Source of the DNA: Pseudopithomyces maydicus
Lineage: Eukaryota; Ascomycota; Dothideomycetes; Pleosporales; Didymosphaeriaceae
Direction of reading: 5' to 3'
Length of the DNA: 64,000 nt
Assembly: GCA_026873275.1 (NCBI GenBank)
Contig: JANTUC010000001.1
Span: 2,728,001-2,792,000 of the forward strand
Shown here: in pieces, positions 34,832-46,648 of the stretch
Layout of the letters: each line of letters starts with the position of its first letter
Position numbering within the stretch: position 1 is the first letter of the stretch
Made by a program: the position numbers and the translations under genes
The notes under the pieces: model-generated
What the model saw: the letters and a program-made list of their open reading frames with translations, nothing else
Told to the model about the DNA's origin: nothing
The model's database searches: none

Positions 34832-35400
34832 CTATTTGCCATTTCCCTTGCCGCCCTGCTGTCCAGCATTTGCTGGGGCAGGGTACGGGAATGGTGCATA
34901 AGGGAGCTGGTAGCTGGGGTTGGAGCCCGAACCGGCACCGGCGGTGGAAGTGTTGCTAGGAGTAGAGGCGGAAGACATTGTTGCTGAGCGAGGTTGCGAT
35001 CGTGTTCTGGGGACTGAGGCTGGACGAGTGTAGGGGCCGGTTGCTCTGAGAGGGAGTGTGAAGAGCTGCTTCTTGAACTATGCCGAGCGATGGTTGGACG
35101 GCCTCGCCGATGTTCAGAGAACTCTGCTCGTGGAGTCGAGGTTGTTTGGGTGCTGTGGTGGTCGTGTATGAAGATAAGAGGAACTGTTGGTCGTGGGTTC
35201 GAGGTGATGGACCGCCTGTCTAAGATGAGGACAGGAGGTGTGGATTGAGAGCGTTGTCCAGCGGTAGCTTGAGGGGTTTCCGAAGAAGAAGAGGTGCTAG
35301 TGGTTGGGACCTGTAGAGAAAGAGTAACTGGAGCCTCTGGCGTAGCACGTTCGGTCTGGGAGTTTGATGGGCTGGATGTGTTTGATGGGTCACTGCTCAT
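34832..35400 (-). CDS. Ser/Thr/Pro-rich protein of unknown function (apparent frameshift)
   Basis: I do not recognise a family. From the ATG at 35400 the frame encodes a Ser/Thr/Pro/Gln-rich, disordered-looking protein (MSSDPSNTSSPSNS...). After SLSEQPAP this frame runs on into Phe/Leu-rich residues that look like translated untranslated region (to 34549). Another frame instead continues the same low-complexity style (RTRSQPRSATMSS, AGAGSGSNPSYQ, PYAPFPYPAP) and stops cleanly after GGKGNGK at 34832. One extra base in the G run at 35033-35036 joins the two and gives 189 residues. A small intron is possible but no good donor is visible. No signal peptide or membrane segment in the joined reading. 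Confidence 0.5.
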
Positions 35401-37517
35401 AGGCTGTGAGGCTGTGATTCTGGTCCGGTTTTATGGAGAGTGGTCGGCGAACCGAAAAGTAGAAAGTGGTATTGTTGGTGGGTTGTTGTTTTAATGCGTA
35501 TTGTTTGATAGAGACCAAAAGATGATTGCCAACAGATGTTATATACTTTCATTCACTGAAGTGGCCCCCAGTAACCAGACGGATGTTCCCGAATGTCCAA
35601 GATGTCCAAGATCACGAATCTGATGACTGTCAGTGGGACAAGCCTTCCGATCCTGAGTAGGTTACAACCGGATGAAGTTGTCCGTTGCAAGTAATCGTGA
35701 TATATGGAGGCTTGGTGGTATGTCGTGGAACGATGGAGCGGACCGTTGCCCTAGTAGAGCCCCACAACCTGAATCCAAGCCAATTACGAACGGATGTAGG
35801 ATGTTTCCCGTTTACTTGGGATGCGGAGGTTCCGGGAAATTGGATGGACAACGTGATGGTACACCTTTTTTAGAGTATGGCTTTCCGTGTGGTGTAGGGC
35901 TGTCGAGTCCATAAGTGGTCCGTGCGAGAGTGAATCCTTGCTGCGGGTAGCTGTAAGGCGCAAGAAGGCGGCTGTCGTCAGATGCTTGTTTTGAGCCTCA
36001 TGCAAGATGACCAGTTGCTGGCGCAATGGCACTTGCATGAAGCCAGAAGATCCAGTCAGAAGATTCTCGCTGATGTACAACACTGTGCGTCTATTGACAG
36101 TCGATTCTGGTCCAAACAAATGTCTTGGGAACCTTGTAATGCTGGTGTTATACCAGGTCACAAATGTCCACATGATTCCATCTGCTATGGTCTGTGGGGC
36201 TGGATTTGTCGCGAGCATGGTAAGCATATCAAATCGGCACCACATACTACGTAGTATTTCGATGCGTCTCGACGTCTGGTTAGAAGCACTAGTACTGTAG
36301 CGCCTAATCCGTCTGTAGTTCTCAGCTTGATCCAAGCTTCGGTGGTTAGCTCCATGCCTAATTCATGTACACCAATCGCTATTCGGCTTCTACTGTAGCA
36401 ATATTTCTTCTCTAACTTCCGAAGCATCAACGTGCACGATTCAGACATCCAGAAATGTCTAATATTAGTTTGATTAAACACGAGGTGAAGACGTACTCTA
36501 GGGTGTTACTCAGCTATCGTGGAGGTCTGGGCATTGTTTTTTCTCCACGCCCATCCTGGCTCGCATCAGGCACGTCCTGCATCAGCTAGCCTATGAGGTC
36601 ATTCGTTCGAGACGCAGGCGCCATTTTACCAAATTTGGTGCCATTACAGCTTGCAATGATGGGTATAGCGTCATTAATCGGAACTTTGTAATCGCAGTAG
36701 TCTCGCTTGATCGATTAGTGAACGAGCTAGGCAGGGGTCTGCATCAGCAACGTGCGTGTACCGTGTGCAGATTTTCTAGAAGCTTACCCTTTCAGAATGC
36801 ACCCGTGTCTCTCATCTCAGATCGGGCGGTCCTACTAATTTCCTGGTATTCATTCGAGCCCCGGATTCGTCTCCAGCAGTAAGGACCTCCAATCAGAGGC
36901 TACATCGCAACCTATTATGGTCGTGGTGGAGGCAGTGCAGCGATAAGCGGGTTTGACGGGTTGCTCACCTTCAAGGCAAACGTATTACCCGGAAGGACAC
37001 CTATTGCAACTATAATTTCCTGAATTGGCCATAGGTGCACGGCGAAAAGAAGACATGCGACCGTTCAAAAGGCCTTCTGGGGACTGTAACGGCAATGCGA
37101 TGACAAGCTGAAAACTAAATTAGCGTCCTTAGCACTACAAAATGAAGGCTAATTAACGGACTTGGATGATGTATCCCACTTGATTATCCCACGCTTACAC
37201 AACCCGCCATGCGGCCTTTTACCGCGGTCCTAGGTGGTCCCGCACCCCATGGATGGTTACGTTGAACAACCCACAGCTTACGTAGTGATGCCAAAAGGCT
37301 TATGCCATGTTGTATGCGGATCGTTGCAACCTATAGAGGTATTGCTCCGTGTGGATCTTCAATAGATTAGCACGTACCGTGATTAAAGAGCGTATCTGCT
37401 GTAGATAGTTCAAAAGGTGGACGTACCTTCAGCATTTCGGGTAGAAAAGCCAGTATCTCTATAGCATCCCTTATCTCATCATACGTTATCTTTGAGAATC
37501 ATCTTTCGGCGAATACT
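35401..37517. other. intergenic region of about 2.1 kb
   Basis: No supported gene. A minus-strand frame at 35784-36335 is open for about 180 codons but has no ATG at its start and no family I recognise; it could be a remnant. The rest has short frames only. Confidence 0.5.
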
Positions 37518-38628
37518 ATGAACCGCATAGCTATTATCCCAGGAGCAGGCAGGGCGCTGGATATCGTAGATGCCTACATCAACCAGCCAGGCCTGGGTGA
37601 GATTATAATTAAGAACGAAGCAATCGCAATCCAACCGCTTGATGCTAAGATGCTCCATGCTGGTTATAGCGGCGCGGGGGGCTTCCAAAATTACCCAGCG
37701 GTGCTCGGGACGAGTGGAGCTGGAACTGTTCAAGCTGTAGGAGAAGGAGTAACGGAGTTCGCGGCTGGAGATCGAGTCGTCTTCGATACCAGAGCTCTCG
37801 CAAAACCTGAGACGAATAATCGTGAAGGCACCTGGCAAAAATTTGTCACTGTGAGCTCGAAAACAGCTGCAAAGGTCCGTACATTCTTGATAGCACTAAG
37901 AAGCCTTTAATGACATTCTAGATTGGCGGTGCATCCTTCGAGCAAGCGGTATTGGTGAATTTCCCTTTACAAACAGCGGTAGCGGCTTTGCATTTGTACC
38001 TGGGGATGGAGAAACCTGGCAAAGGAAAGAGTGAAGAGAAAGTTCTTGTTTGGGGTGCGGGCGGCGCAGTTGGAAGTTATGCAGTACAATACGCGAAGAG
38101 TGTGAGTACTACTGCCGGTTCAGCTTTGGAACAATCAACTTAACAATTACCCAGGTTGGGCATACTTTAATCGTCACAGCGTCTGCAAGAGACTCCGCAC
38201 GACAGACCCGGTTAGGCGCATCGGTTGTGGTTGATTATAAAGCTCCCGATGCAGTCGAAAAACTCCGCGAACTTGGACCCTACAAGTATCTTTTCACGGC
38301 TTCAGGAGATCCGCTCTCTCAGCAAGCGCTGGCGTCACTGCTACCAGATGGAGGTAAATTCGCAAGTGTCCTTGGTGGCGAGGTGGAGTTCCCGTCCAAT
38401 ATTGAAAGGGTGTACAAGCCTTTTTCGCAGGCTGCGCAACGTGATGAAAATCACGAATGGCGCGAGTGGTGGTACAATGAGTACCTACCAGAAGTACTAC
38501 GCAACGATCTCATGGACTCTATTACCTACACGAAGGTCGCAGGTGGCCTCGGAGCTTTGCAACAGGCGAGCACGGATGTGTTCGAGGGCAAAGTCCGGGG
38601 AAAGTTGATTATAAATCCCCAAGAATAG
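37518..38628 (+). CDS. medium-chain reductase, zinc-type alcohol dehydrogenase-like
   Basis: Three exons (37518-37874, 37922-38101, 38155-38628) give 336 residues. A GroES-like N-terminal domain includes the YPAVLGTSGAGTV and GDRVVF segments, and the Rossmann domain has the NAD(P) motif WGAGGAVGSYAVQYAK. The cysteines that bind zinc in classical alcohol dehydrogenases are absent, so it is closer to quinone reductases or the trans-acting enoyl reductases of fungal polyketide pathways (ToxD type). It should transfer hydride from NADPH to a carbonyl or enoyl substrate that cannot be named. No polyketide synthase lies in the window. All intron phases are zero. Confidence 0.88.
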
Positions 38629-39721
38629 GCCATCAACATGGCCGCGAGCGAATTTGGTTACTTGCGGCGAGATTAGAAACGATTTTAGAAACGATTCCGG
38701 TCATATCACTAAACCGTCCGTCCGTCTGTCTATGGCGATTGTGATGGGTTTTATACCTATTCAAAAATTCTTCAACATATCGTCTAATGATGCGTATGCA
38801 AAAACCGAACCGGTAGGTATATCCGGATGCCCTCGTGGTTTTGACTTTCATAGTAATATTCTGATTGCAAAAGACCAAACTTCAATCAATGTCGAATAAT
38901 GTTATGCTCTATAGGCCAACTTGCTGATCCTTGGTTTTGAGCTTGCGTCAGGCCTACCTAAGTGCTCACGTCAGGAGATCCTAGTTTAGCGATGCAGATT
39001 ATGCACATGTACTATTGTACTGACATTGCACATATGTGCCTCATTGTAATTTAAGAAGTATTCTGGGACTTTTGATGATGGCAATGATGTTGGAATCGCT
39101 CACATCATTGCCTGCGGTGTCCCGGTTTATCTTCTTCACTGGCCACTTTTGACGTCATCATAGCATTAAACATACCAACAATAGAACACTAAGTTGACCT
39201 CTTGCCATTCAATGCATGTAAAAACTTAGTCTTTTAGCTGCACAGCCCGTACTTCTCTTATAGAAAGTTTTCTGCTTCCCGTTGTACCTAGGTACGCTAG
39301 ATCGATCGGAAATCTTGCAAGCGAGATCTTACCCCAATGTTACAAAGATAATAGATCCGATTGAAGGGGTAATAAAGTCTCGTTTAATTGTATTCCCATG
39401 ATGGTGTCATCAATGGCTGAGATTTGATTCGTGTAATCACCGCCTTCTGATATTGACGCGGCTACTCTTTAGAACCCTAACGTTTCCGACGAAGTCAAAC
39501 AGAGCGTGAGGGAGCGTCTGGAGACAACTCAGATCTTTAACGCACATTTCATACACTCAGAAAATACCTTTTGATAACGAACTTCTGTCTATTGATCGCG
39601 TTCCCAAATGATTTGTAATGCCGAATTGTGACGTGTATTCTTAGGCCTGGATGTCGATGCCAGCATAATCCTCTACACTTTCGGTATGACTTTCGACTCA
39701 TTATCTTCAGTCATTATTTTC
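38629..39721. other. convergent intergenic region
   Basis: About 1.1 kb of 3' flanks; no gene seen. Confidence 0.6.
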
Positions 39722-40222
39722 CTATTTGATCAATCCCATCACGACCTCCACAACGCGTTTGAACCCCTCCATCTCTTCCTCTACGGTACCACCCATTCCT
39801 GCACTCGCGAAACTCATCGAATTTCCAACATAAACTGGCTTCTTCAGCTTTCTTGCTAGCAGTTTGGCTAGTCTTGTCGTGAAATCCAGGGATCCCGGGG
39901 GTGTAAACAATGGTGTGCTCAGCGGATCGGACGGATTTGCTACCTGATATGGATATATAAGTGATGATGCGGATGATTGTGCTATATATAGACGTACATT
40001 TGGCATCGCATATACTAGGCTACCCATTGAAACAGCGGCTGTCGACTCAAGTGTTGAAGTAGTGAGGAAGATGAGGATGTTTGGGCCGTTGTTGTGAAGC
40101 TGCAGGTATATGTTCGTTTGTGGGGCACGCGGCAGGGGAAACGAGACGGATATCGGGGCATCTGGTAGATCTTTGTTGGCAAGGCCAAGATTTGCTACCC
40201 CATTTTCAAGCGATGTCGCCAT
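39722..40222 (-). CDS. proteasome assembly chaperone 4 (PAC4-like)
   Basis: A single exon encodes 166 residues. The core beta strand region (NIYLQLHNNGPNILIFLTTS), the GSLVYAMPN segment, and LAKLLARKLKKPVYVGNS followed by a C-terminal helix (EEEMEGFKRVVEVV) match the PAC4/PSMG4 layout, where ARK-x-NK-x-V-F-V precedes the final helix. Such chaperones help build the alpha ring of the 20S proteasome. It is divergently arranged with the methyltransferase gene; the start codons are 376 bases apart. Confidence 0.75.
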   Translation of the reverse strand: MATSLENGVANLGLANKDLPDAPISVSFPLPRAPQTNIYLQLHNNGPNILIFLTTSTLESTAAVSMGSLVYAMPNVRLYIAQSSASSLIYPYQVANPSDPLSTPLFTPPGSLDFTTRLAKLLARKLKKPVYVGNSMSFASAGMGGTVEEEMEGFKRVVEVVMGLIK

Positions 40223-40598
40223 GATCAGTTAGTGTATTGGAGTGTATCGGAGTGTTCTGGTGTCCCGAGGTCGGCTCGTGGAGAGGTCACGATGGAAAGT
40301 AAGTGGGGGCGGACTTAACGGGGTTTAATATTTTAGCGAATTGGACCAAGGCACAACAGTTTATACATTCCCAGGCCAAATGTTGCCATACAAAGTACCT
40401 CTCCCGTAGGATCCCGAGGCCCCGTACTGTTCATGCGTACGTGCGAAAGTTATCGAATTCCACGTACCCATATTTTCTAGCGTAGGCTGTCCCTGGTCTG
40501 GATATACCTAGGTATTACACTGTGTCACAGCAAACACGACTGAGTCAAAGTCAAGATTCCATCACGGGTCAAGTGTGTAACAATCAAACTCTTTCAAG
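40223..40598. promoter_or_regulatory. probable bidirectional promoter
   Basis: The start codons of the PAC4-like gene (minus) and the carnosine methyltransferase gene (plus) are separated by only 376 bases, so the promoters must be adjacent or shared. I can name no specific factor site. Confidence 0.5.
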
Positions 40599-41966
40599 AT
40601 GGAAGAAGGGCAAGAGTGGACGGGTGAATTTGATCCGATGTCTGATCCGGAAGAGCGTAAACATCTTCTCTCGGTACTAGACTCCTTTCGGTATGTACCT
40701 GTTTCTACCTATTCTTGACGGCGATAAACCCAATGTGTCCAGGCAACTCTGTTGCCCGATGCGCTTTGCTAACAAAACTATAGAGCTTACCGTCGGCTTG
40801 CTCATTACAACGCCACACATGTCCGCCGTCAAGCCTTCTACTCCCTTCCTTCCGCCCATTGGACACTGCTGAGCCAGCCTCCATTTTCCGTGTTGGATTC
40901 ACTCTCTCAAATGGATGACCTCATTGACTCCAACGCAGAGCTTGCTGAAGCTATCTTTTGTGCGGGCTTCCAAGCTTTCATCGCACCCACTCTGGACAGT
41001 GAACAGGTGGCCAGCATTGTACCAGAAAAATATGCACATGATGCTTTCCAAGTCTACAGTGCAGTAATGGATCATCTGGGTGATAAAGCGACCGTAAATG
41101 ATATGGAGAAGGCGCGAAGCTGCATAAATCAGTTTTACCGAGAGTGGAGTGAGGAAGGAAGTGTAGAGCGAGAGAAGTGCTTTGCTCCTATCATCTCCAC
41201 GCTTGCTTCTGAATTTGAAGCCCGTAAAGAGAAGGACATCACGCTAGAGAAGAAACAATTGAGCGTGCTCTCTCCAGGCGCTGGTCTCGGTCGGCTCGTC
41301 TTTGACATCTGCAAAGCAGGCTATAGCGTCGAAGGCAATGAAATTTCTTATCATGAAATCATGGCCTCTTCATTGGTCCTCAACCACACGTCAAAGCCAG
41401 GACAATTCAAAATCGCGCCGTTCGCTCTGAATTGCTCGAACCACCTCAGCCGCGCAGACCAATTCCGGACCTACCAAATTCCAGATGTGCACCCCGGGAA
41501 TGCGCTGTCTGAAGGCGAGGTCGGTGAGATGAGCATGGCTACGGGCGATTTCATCGTACTGTACGGCAAACCCGAGTACAAGAATGCATTTGATGCTGTG
41601 ACAACAGTATTCTTTATCGATACTGCGCCAAACATAATACGGTATATCGAGACAGTGAAGAACTGCCTGAAACCAGGCGGTCTATGGATCAATATTGGAC
41701 CACTGCTATGGCACCATGCGTCACGAGCTCAGGACCCAGGAGAAGATGCCGGCGACAAGAAAGCAGACAAAGGCGAGGACATAGGGATTGCGGATCCAGG
41801 CTCTGTGGAGCTTACGGATGACGAAGTCGTTGCTCTGGTGCAACATTTAGGATTCGACATAGAGAAGCACCAACCTGGTTCCGTGGAGACGGGATACATC
41901 ACGAACACAAGAAGCATGCTCCAAAGCAAATATCGGGCTTCCTTCTGGGTCGCAAGAAAGTCTTGA
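40599..41966 (+). CDS. carnosine N-methyltransferase family protein (N2227-like)
   Basis: Two exons (40599-40690, 40784-41966) encode 424 residues. The N-terminal helical part has FRAYRR-LAHYNATHVRRQAF and the SAHW segment typical of the family. The SAM-binding motif reads SPGAGLGRLVFDICKAGY followed by EGNEISYHE, and the late motif DTAPNIIRYIE with GLWINIGPLLWH is the family's substrate side. The animal homologue CARNMT1 methylates carnosine; the yeast homologue is YNL092W. The fungal substrate is not established, as fungi are not known to make carnosine. The first exon is short and is supported by codon phase and the FRAYRR junction. Confidence 0.9.
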
Positions 41967-42230
41967 GCAGTGGGATTTCAGTTTTTATCAGTGCCATTGC
42001 TATCTGGTTGAAACAAGAAAATGCGCAAGGAAGCTCACGAATCTAAAGCTTCCAAGCTCAGTTTTATATGTCCACATAGAAATAAATCAAAGCACGCACA
42101 TGAATAAGTATGAAAGGTCTAGACTTTTGTGACATTCTTATTTTAAATATACGTTATCATGATAGAGATGTGCCACCGAAGGTGAGCATAGCTCTAAGCC
42201 CAGGGTATATTCCAACCACACAGATAGCAT

Positions 42231-42921
42231 CTAGTAGAAGAAACCAAGGATCTTGCCAGCAACGTGCTTCCTGCGCGCCTCCTCGTGGTCCATGATACCA
42301 GCGGAGGTGGTGAGGACGATGTAACCGAATTGACGGGAAGGGAGCAGCTTGACAACCCACTTCTCGAGGTCACGGAGCTGGACGTTGTAGCGGGGAGAGA
42401 TGACACCGGTCTTGTTGATGCGGCCGTTGAGCTGGATGACGATCTTGCCGTTGCGGTGGTCGTCAACCTCCTCGAACTCGCCAATGTAGCCTAAGAGAAC
42501 AAGCGTTAGCAACGTTCCACCAATATATATTGACTTTTGAAAAAATGTCGCGCAGAATTAAACATCAGACGTCATGAAAAAATCCGAAGACGTGTAAGTC
42601 CTCCGCTTGTTGATCTATCGGGCACTTAAAGGGCAAAGGTCGATGGAGCGAACGAAACCATTGCCTAGTTATCAACCCGAAAATAAAGGTGTGGGAAAGA
42701 AATATGAACAAATAGAGTTGTCGCATACCGTGCTTCTGCATCTGTAGCACAAATATGATTAGCAAAAATTTCTTCGTGAACAAGGAGTCGTAATCACCTA
42801 CCACAGAGAGGAACTTGATGATGACCTTGGAGCTGGGGCGGATGAGGACCTGGCGCTTGCCGCTCTTCTCGGCGTTGTTGATGGCGTTGAGCGCATCGTT
42901 GAGGACGGAAGTCTTGACCAT
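42231..42921 (-). CDS. RPS22: 40S ribosomal protein S22 (uS8, S15A)
   Basis: Three exons (42921-42802, 42741-42729, 42490-42231) give 130 residues that match eukaryotic uS8 from end to end: MVKTSVLNDALNAINNAEK at the start, LPSRQFGYIVLTTSAGIMD and the conserved C-terminus GKILGFFY. The middle exon is 13 bases and encodes MQKHG with the neighbouring exon. The protein binds the central domain of 18S rRNA in the small subunit. The intron between exons 2 and 3 is long (238 bases) for this window. Confidence 0.96.
42491..42728 (-). other. second intron of RPS22
   Basis: At 238 bases this intron is several times longer than others here. Introns of ribosomal protein genes sometimes host snoRNAs. 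I could not identify C/D or H/ACA boxes with confidence. Confidence 0.5.
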
Positions 42922-43734
42922 TTTGGCGGTTTTGAAATATGAGATTCTAGATGGCGGAGGCGATCAAGGTATCTGTAGGGGCCAAAGTTAGCCTCCAGAA
43001 GCCCAAGCCAAAAGAGTGCCCTCAGTCTGCATGAGGGGTCTTCAGCTGTGTCGCAGAGAAGAGCAGTGTCGCGCTTGCGCAAAGTCGCAAGGCGATTGCA
43101 TCTTCTGGCTATCTGAAGGGCACTCGGTAGACGGCGTTGTACATACCTCGTGAGGTCGTAGGTGGGTGGTGAAGCGATTGTCAGGCGAGCAAAAGTTTGC
43201 TAAGTCGGAATTTGCTGCCAGGTGTGGGCACCTCGGCGTAACTAGCGGGCCGAAGCGATCCGTGCGCACCGTCACCTTCAGTCGCGTGCCGTCTTCTGAG
43301 CTTCACTGCCGTAACGCCAGGTCATGTTCAGATTGGCTGAAATGTTTCCTACGCCTTCCTTATCACATACTGCCTAAATATCTATATAATTTCGGCTCAT
43401 CATGCTTACCTCGAAAGTCTCGGAGTTAGGGAGCGTGACGAGTATGCGCGATTCAACCTGATTCACCATCTCGCGCCCTTGGAATTATTCCATGCGTTGT
43501 TCCAATGCTGTACCATAGTTTAACACGCTCTCCAACTCTCCAACAACATGATTGCTCGAAATCGGCACGTGAGTCCGCGTTTGCCCAGGTGAACTAATGG
43601 ACTTAGTCATGACGTATCGTCTCTATCTCCGATGTCACTTTTGCCCCTCGGTCGTTACAATGATCGCGCGGGGCTTGAAATCAGCACTTCCTTCAGTCAT
43701 TTACAAGCATAGCGTAGCATAATATAAAATCACC
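42922..43734. promoter_or_regulatory. divergent upstream region of RPS22 and the LysM gene
   Basis: No gene seen. It holds the strong promoter expected for a ribosomal protein gene and the promoter of the LysM protein gene. Specific factor sites are not assigned. Confidence 0.45.
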
Positions 43735-44596
43735 ATGTCAGAGGCCTGCTGTACTTGTGCTGCTTTACTCTCTTCCATCCCGCCGGCTTATGATGAAAAG
43801 ACCGAAAAACCTTCACAATACGAGCGTCGTCTCGAATGCTGTGGCCGAGCGATATGCGCCAGATGCATAACAGACAATCCAAGATTCGCAATGTATTGTC
43901 CATTCTGTCAGGTATCCATCGTACCATCGCCGCTCCCGCAAGGCCTACGAGATCCGCCTGCATATTCGCCACCAACGGAGGGAACCGAGAGCGACAAGCC
44001 CCCGCCATACTCGGCGCACAATACCTTGGAAGCGCCGGTAGAGAAGCCACAAAGCGCACCAGACGTGCTGCACTTTGTCGACCCAAACAACGACACGATA
44101 TCGTCCTTGTCTTTGCGATACGACGTACCCGGTGAAGCGCTGCGACGAACCAACGGCCTGTTCGCCGATCATTTACTCGCGGCACGGAGGACCATTTTGA
44201 TACCAGGTGAATTCTACAAGGGAGGTGTCAGCCTAAGCCCCAGACCATTAGAAGGGGAAGAGGAGGAGATAAGAAAAGGTAAAGTAAGAAAATTCATGGT
44301 TAGATGTAAGGTCTCGGAGTAAGCAATGCCCTTGTTGTCGTCACTTGATATGCGTCGGGCTAATCAGTAACAACGTTACTTTTCTCTATAGATACGATGT
44401 CGCGTTACTATATCTGCAACAAGTAGACTACAATCTTGACGAAGCAATAGTGGCTTTCAAGGCTGACGAGCTATGGGAAAAGGAACATCCATTGGAAACA
44501 GCAAGAAAAGGGAAAGGGAAAGCTCATCAGAGCTCTGGCAGACGGAAATGGGGACTTGGTGGAAGCGGCGGTGGTCTGACTGGTCAAATGTCTTGA
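43735..44596 (+). CDS. intracellular LysM protein with zinc-finger-like region, PPxY motifs and UBA-like tail
   Basis: Two exons (43735-44318, 44392-44596) give 262 residues. There is no signal peptide. The N-terminus has Cys pairs at 5/8, 35/36, 41/44 and 55/58, spaced like a RING or related zinc finger. Three PPxY motifs follow (16-19, 74-77, 89-92), classic ligands of WW domains. A LysM domain covers about 111-160 (VLHFVDPNNDTISSLSLRYD to RRTILIPGEFY). After a charged linker the second exon adds a short helical domain (YDVALLYLQQVDYN, then AIVAF) resembling a UBA fold. Known fact: PPxY proteins often recruit Rsp5/Nedd4 ubiquitin ligases. Inference: this could be a ligase adaptor rather than a chitin-binding effector. 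The donor GTAAGC at 44319 is chosen because it keeps the UBA-like frame. Confidence 0.85.
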
Positions 44597-45911
44597 TGTA
44601 TTCTATTAATTATAACCAACTTTTTTTAATATATGCAACTAGTTAATGATATATCACTACGGCGGCACTAATGTAACGACGTCTATGTTTGCTTGCATTC
44701 TTTTTTTGGTTCATCACGTTCGTGCTTGTGACCCGTGTTCTGTTCCAAGCATCGAGGTAACGGTTTGGTGGTACGGGTGATTAGATCTGTTCTGAAAATC
44801 GTGCACATTGCGGGGCGCATTACTGTGAAACAAACCGAACTTGGATCGCCCAATTCACTCACTGGCTCCAATGGGCTCACTTTCGGATGCATGCTTAGGT
44901 GGGATAATCCATGATGGCTAATGATAGTCCCACGTTCAAAATAGAGACAGGCTGGCTTTGTTTGCACCTTGCAGAAGCACTGTTCCGTTTAGTTTCACAG
45001 GGGCTTCTATCAGAATTAGCAATGCAAACAAACCAATTGTATTAGTAGCTCTTAACAACACTCGACTATAGCAATACTGGTCCAAGGTGTGCTGTCGTGC
45101 GCTGTTCCCCATGTTGTGCCCTGCCTATCAGCAGCCGTCACGCTGTCGCTAAGCGCCAAACCGTCGTCGAATCACCATCCGCAAGCTAACTGTCGAAGCG
45201 CCCTCCGACATGCACACCCCGTTTCAGGCATGCGCGCACCCGCATAAGGCCCGCTGCTGCGTCTCATTCGCCGCTCGTCACTGACACTGTACCGAATGCT
45301 CCGGCCACGCGCCGAACAGGAAGCCACGGTTCTTGATGGGCATCAAGTGGCCGTGTGGTAGACCAATGACTTGTCCAGAGAGAGACAATGTGGGGACGGA
45401 TAGCGTTTGTGGAGATGGCACTGCAGTTTGTGGCCAAGCGAGGGGCAGTCAGCGAGTAAACCAGCATCCTATTCTCAGCGCTGAGATGCAGGTAGGCGCT
45501 CGCTTTGCATGGTCGTCGCGCCCTCGTACAATAGTACCACGCAAAAGCTGGTGAGCGATCGGCGTGCGTTACTTAATTTGGATCCTGTCTAGAGGTGGGA
45601 GCCAGCGGGAGGCTAGACGCTTGAAACGGCGACGGCTGTGGATATGTTTTAAAGGCATGGTCACCCCTCATCGAAAGACTCCTTTCACGCAGGCAAGCCT
45701 CGAGTTATAACGACGGTGTTTCGTTAGAGCAAGTCCAATCTTTGTGCTTTTTGTTCGTGTCATTCCTTGGGATCGGTTGCAACAGGTTGTGCCATCCTTT
45801 TTGTCGATCTTTTACATCTGCGATACTACACTTTAGTCGACAGCAGACGAATTTGTCGTGAACAAGAAGAACTGCCTGGATCTTAAAAAGGAGAGGATTG
45901 TACAAGTCAAT
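44597..45911. other. intergenic region of about 1.3 kb
   Basis: 3' flank of the LysM gene and promoter of the next gene. No gene seen. Confidence 0.6.
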
Positions 45912-46648
45912 ATGAAGGTCAACCCAGCACCACTCCACCTCGCCCAAACGGTCATCACTGGCCTAGTTGTCGCGTTTAGCATTGCGATACTGGGCACTGC
46001 CGGGCACACACTCGATGTCTTCAATAACCAACAGGTGAGTTTGCTCTGGATACCAATAACACCTAGGACGTTTCCTGACCCTGCTCTCACAGACTTCCAA
46101 CCCATGGTGGCTTCCTCTCTGGCCTCAGCACTTTGACGTCCACGGCACCAAAGCTCTCATTGCCTCGGCGGCCGTCACACTTGTCCTGTCTGGAATCTTC
46201 CTCGCCATGTCACTCATTCCTCAAGTAAGCTAGCGTCATCGAGTCGTATCATTGGTAAAATCTAACGTCCCCATAGGTAAACCTGGCAAACAAGCACACG
46301 CTTCGGGCGCTTCTCGCCATCGGCTCTGCAGGACCATCCTCTCTGCTCACGCTCGTCACCGTCATTTACACACACATCCTCAACAACCGAGGAGAGCTCG
46401 ACACGATCCAGACATGGACATGCAAGTACAAGCACAGTGCGCCGATGCAGCAAGACATGGCACTCGCAAGCAACATGGGGAACGGCAACTTTGGGAGCCT
46501 GTGCCACCAGAGCAAGTTTGCACTGTACGGAACACTGGTGGTTTTCATCATGCTGGGAGCTAGCATGGGACTGAGCGTGGTGGGGTGGATGGCCGACAAG
46601 TGGAGCGAGAGGCAGGAGCGAAAGGAGTTGGAGATGCAGCAGTCGTGA
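45912..46648 (+). CDS. four-helix membrane protein, unknown function
   Basis: Three exons (45912-46034, 46093-46224, 46277-46648) encode 208 residues. Four hydrophobic segments are visible: about 13-30 (VITGLVVAFSIAILG), 60-80 (SAAVTLVLSGIFLAMS), 97-115 (AGPSSLLTLVTVIYTH) and 165-185 (LVVFIMLGASMGLSVVGW). A loop with two Cys (TWTCKY and SLCHQS) lies between helices 3 and 4, and the C-terminus is charged and coiled (KWSERQERKELEM). This layout recalls MARVEL or tetraspan-like proteins, but I recognise no diagnostic motif. All introns are phase zero. Confidence 0.75.

Noticed and set aside
35784..36335. Minus-strand frame of about 180 codons
   Set aside because: No ATG at its start, no family recognised and no clear splice partners; might be a degraded gene but cannot be supported.
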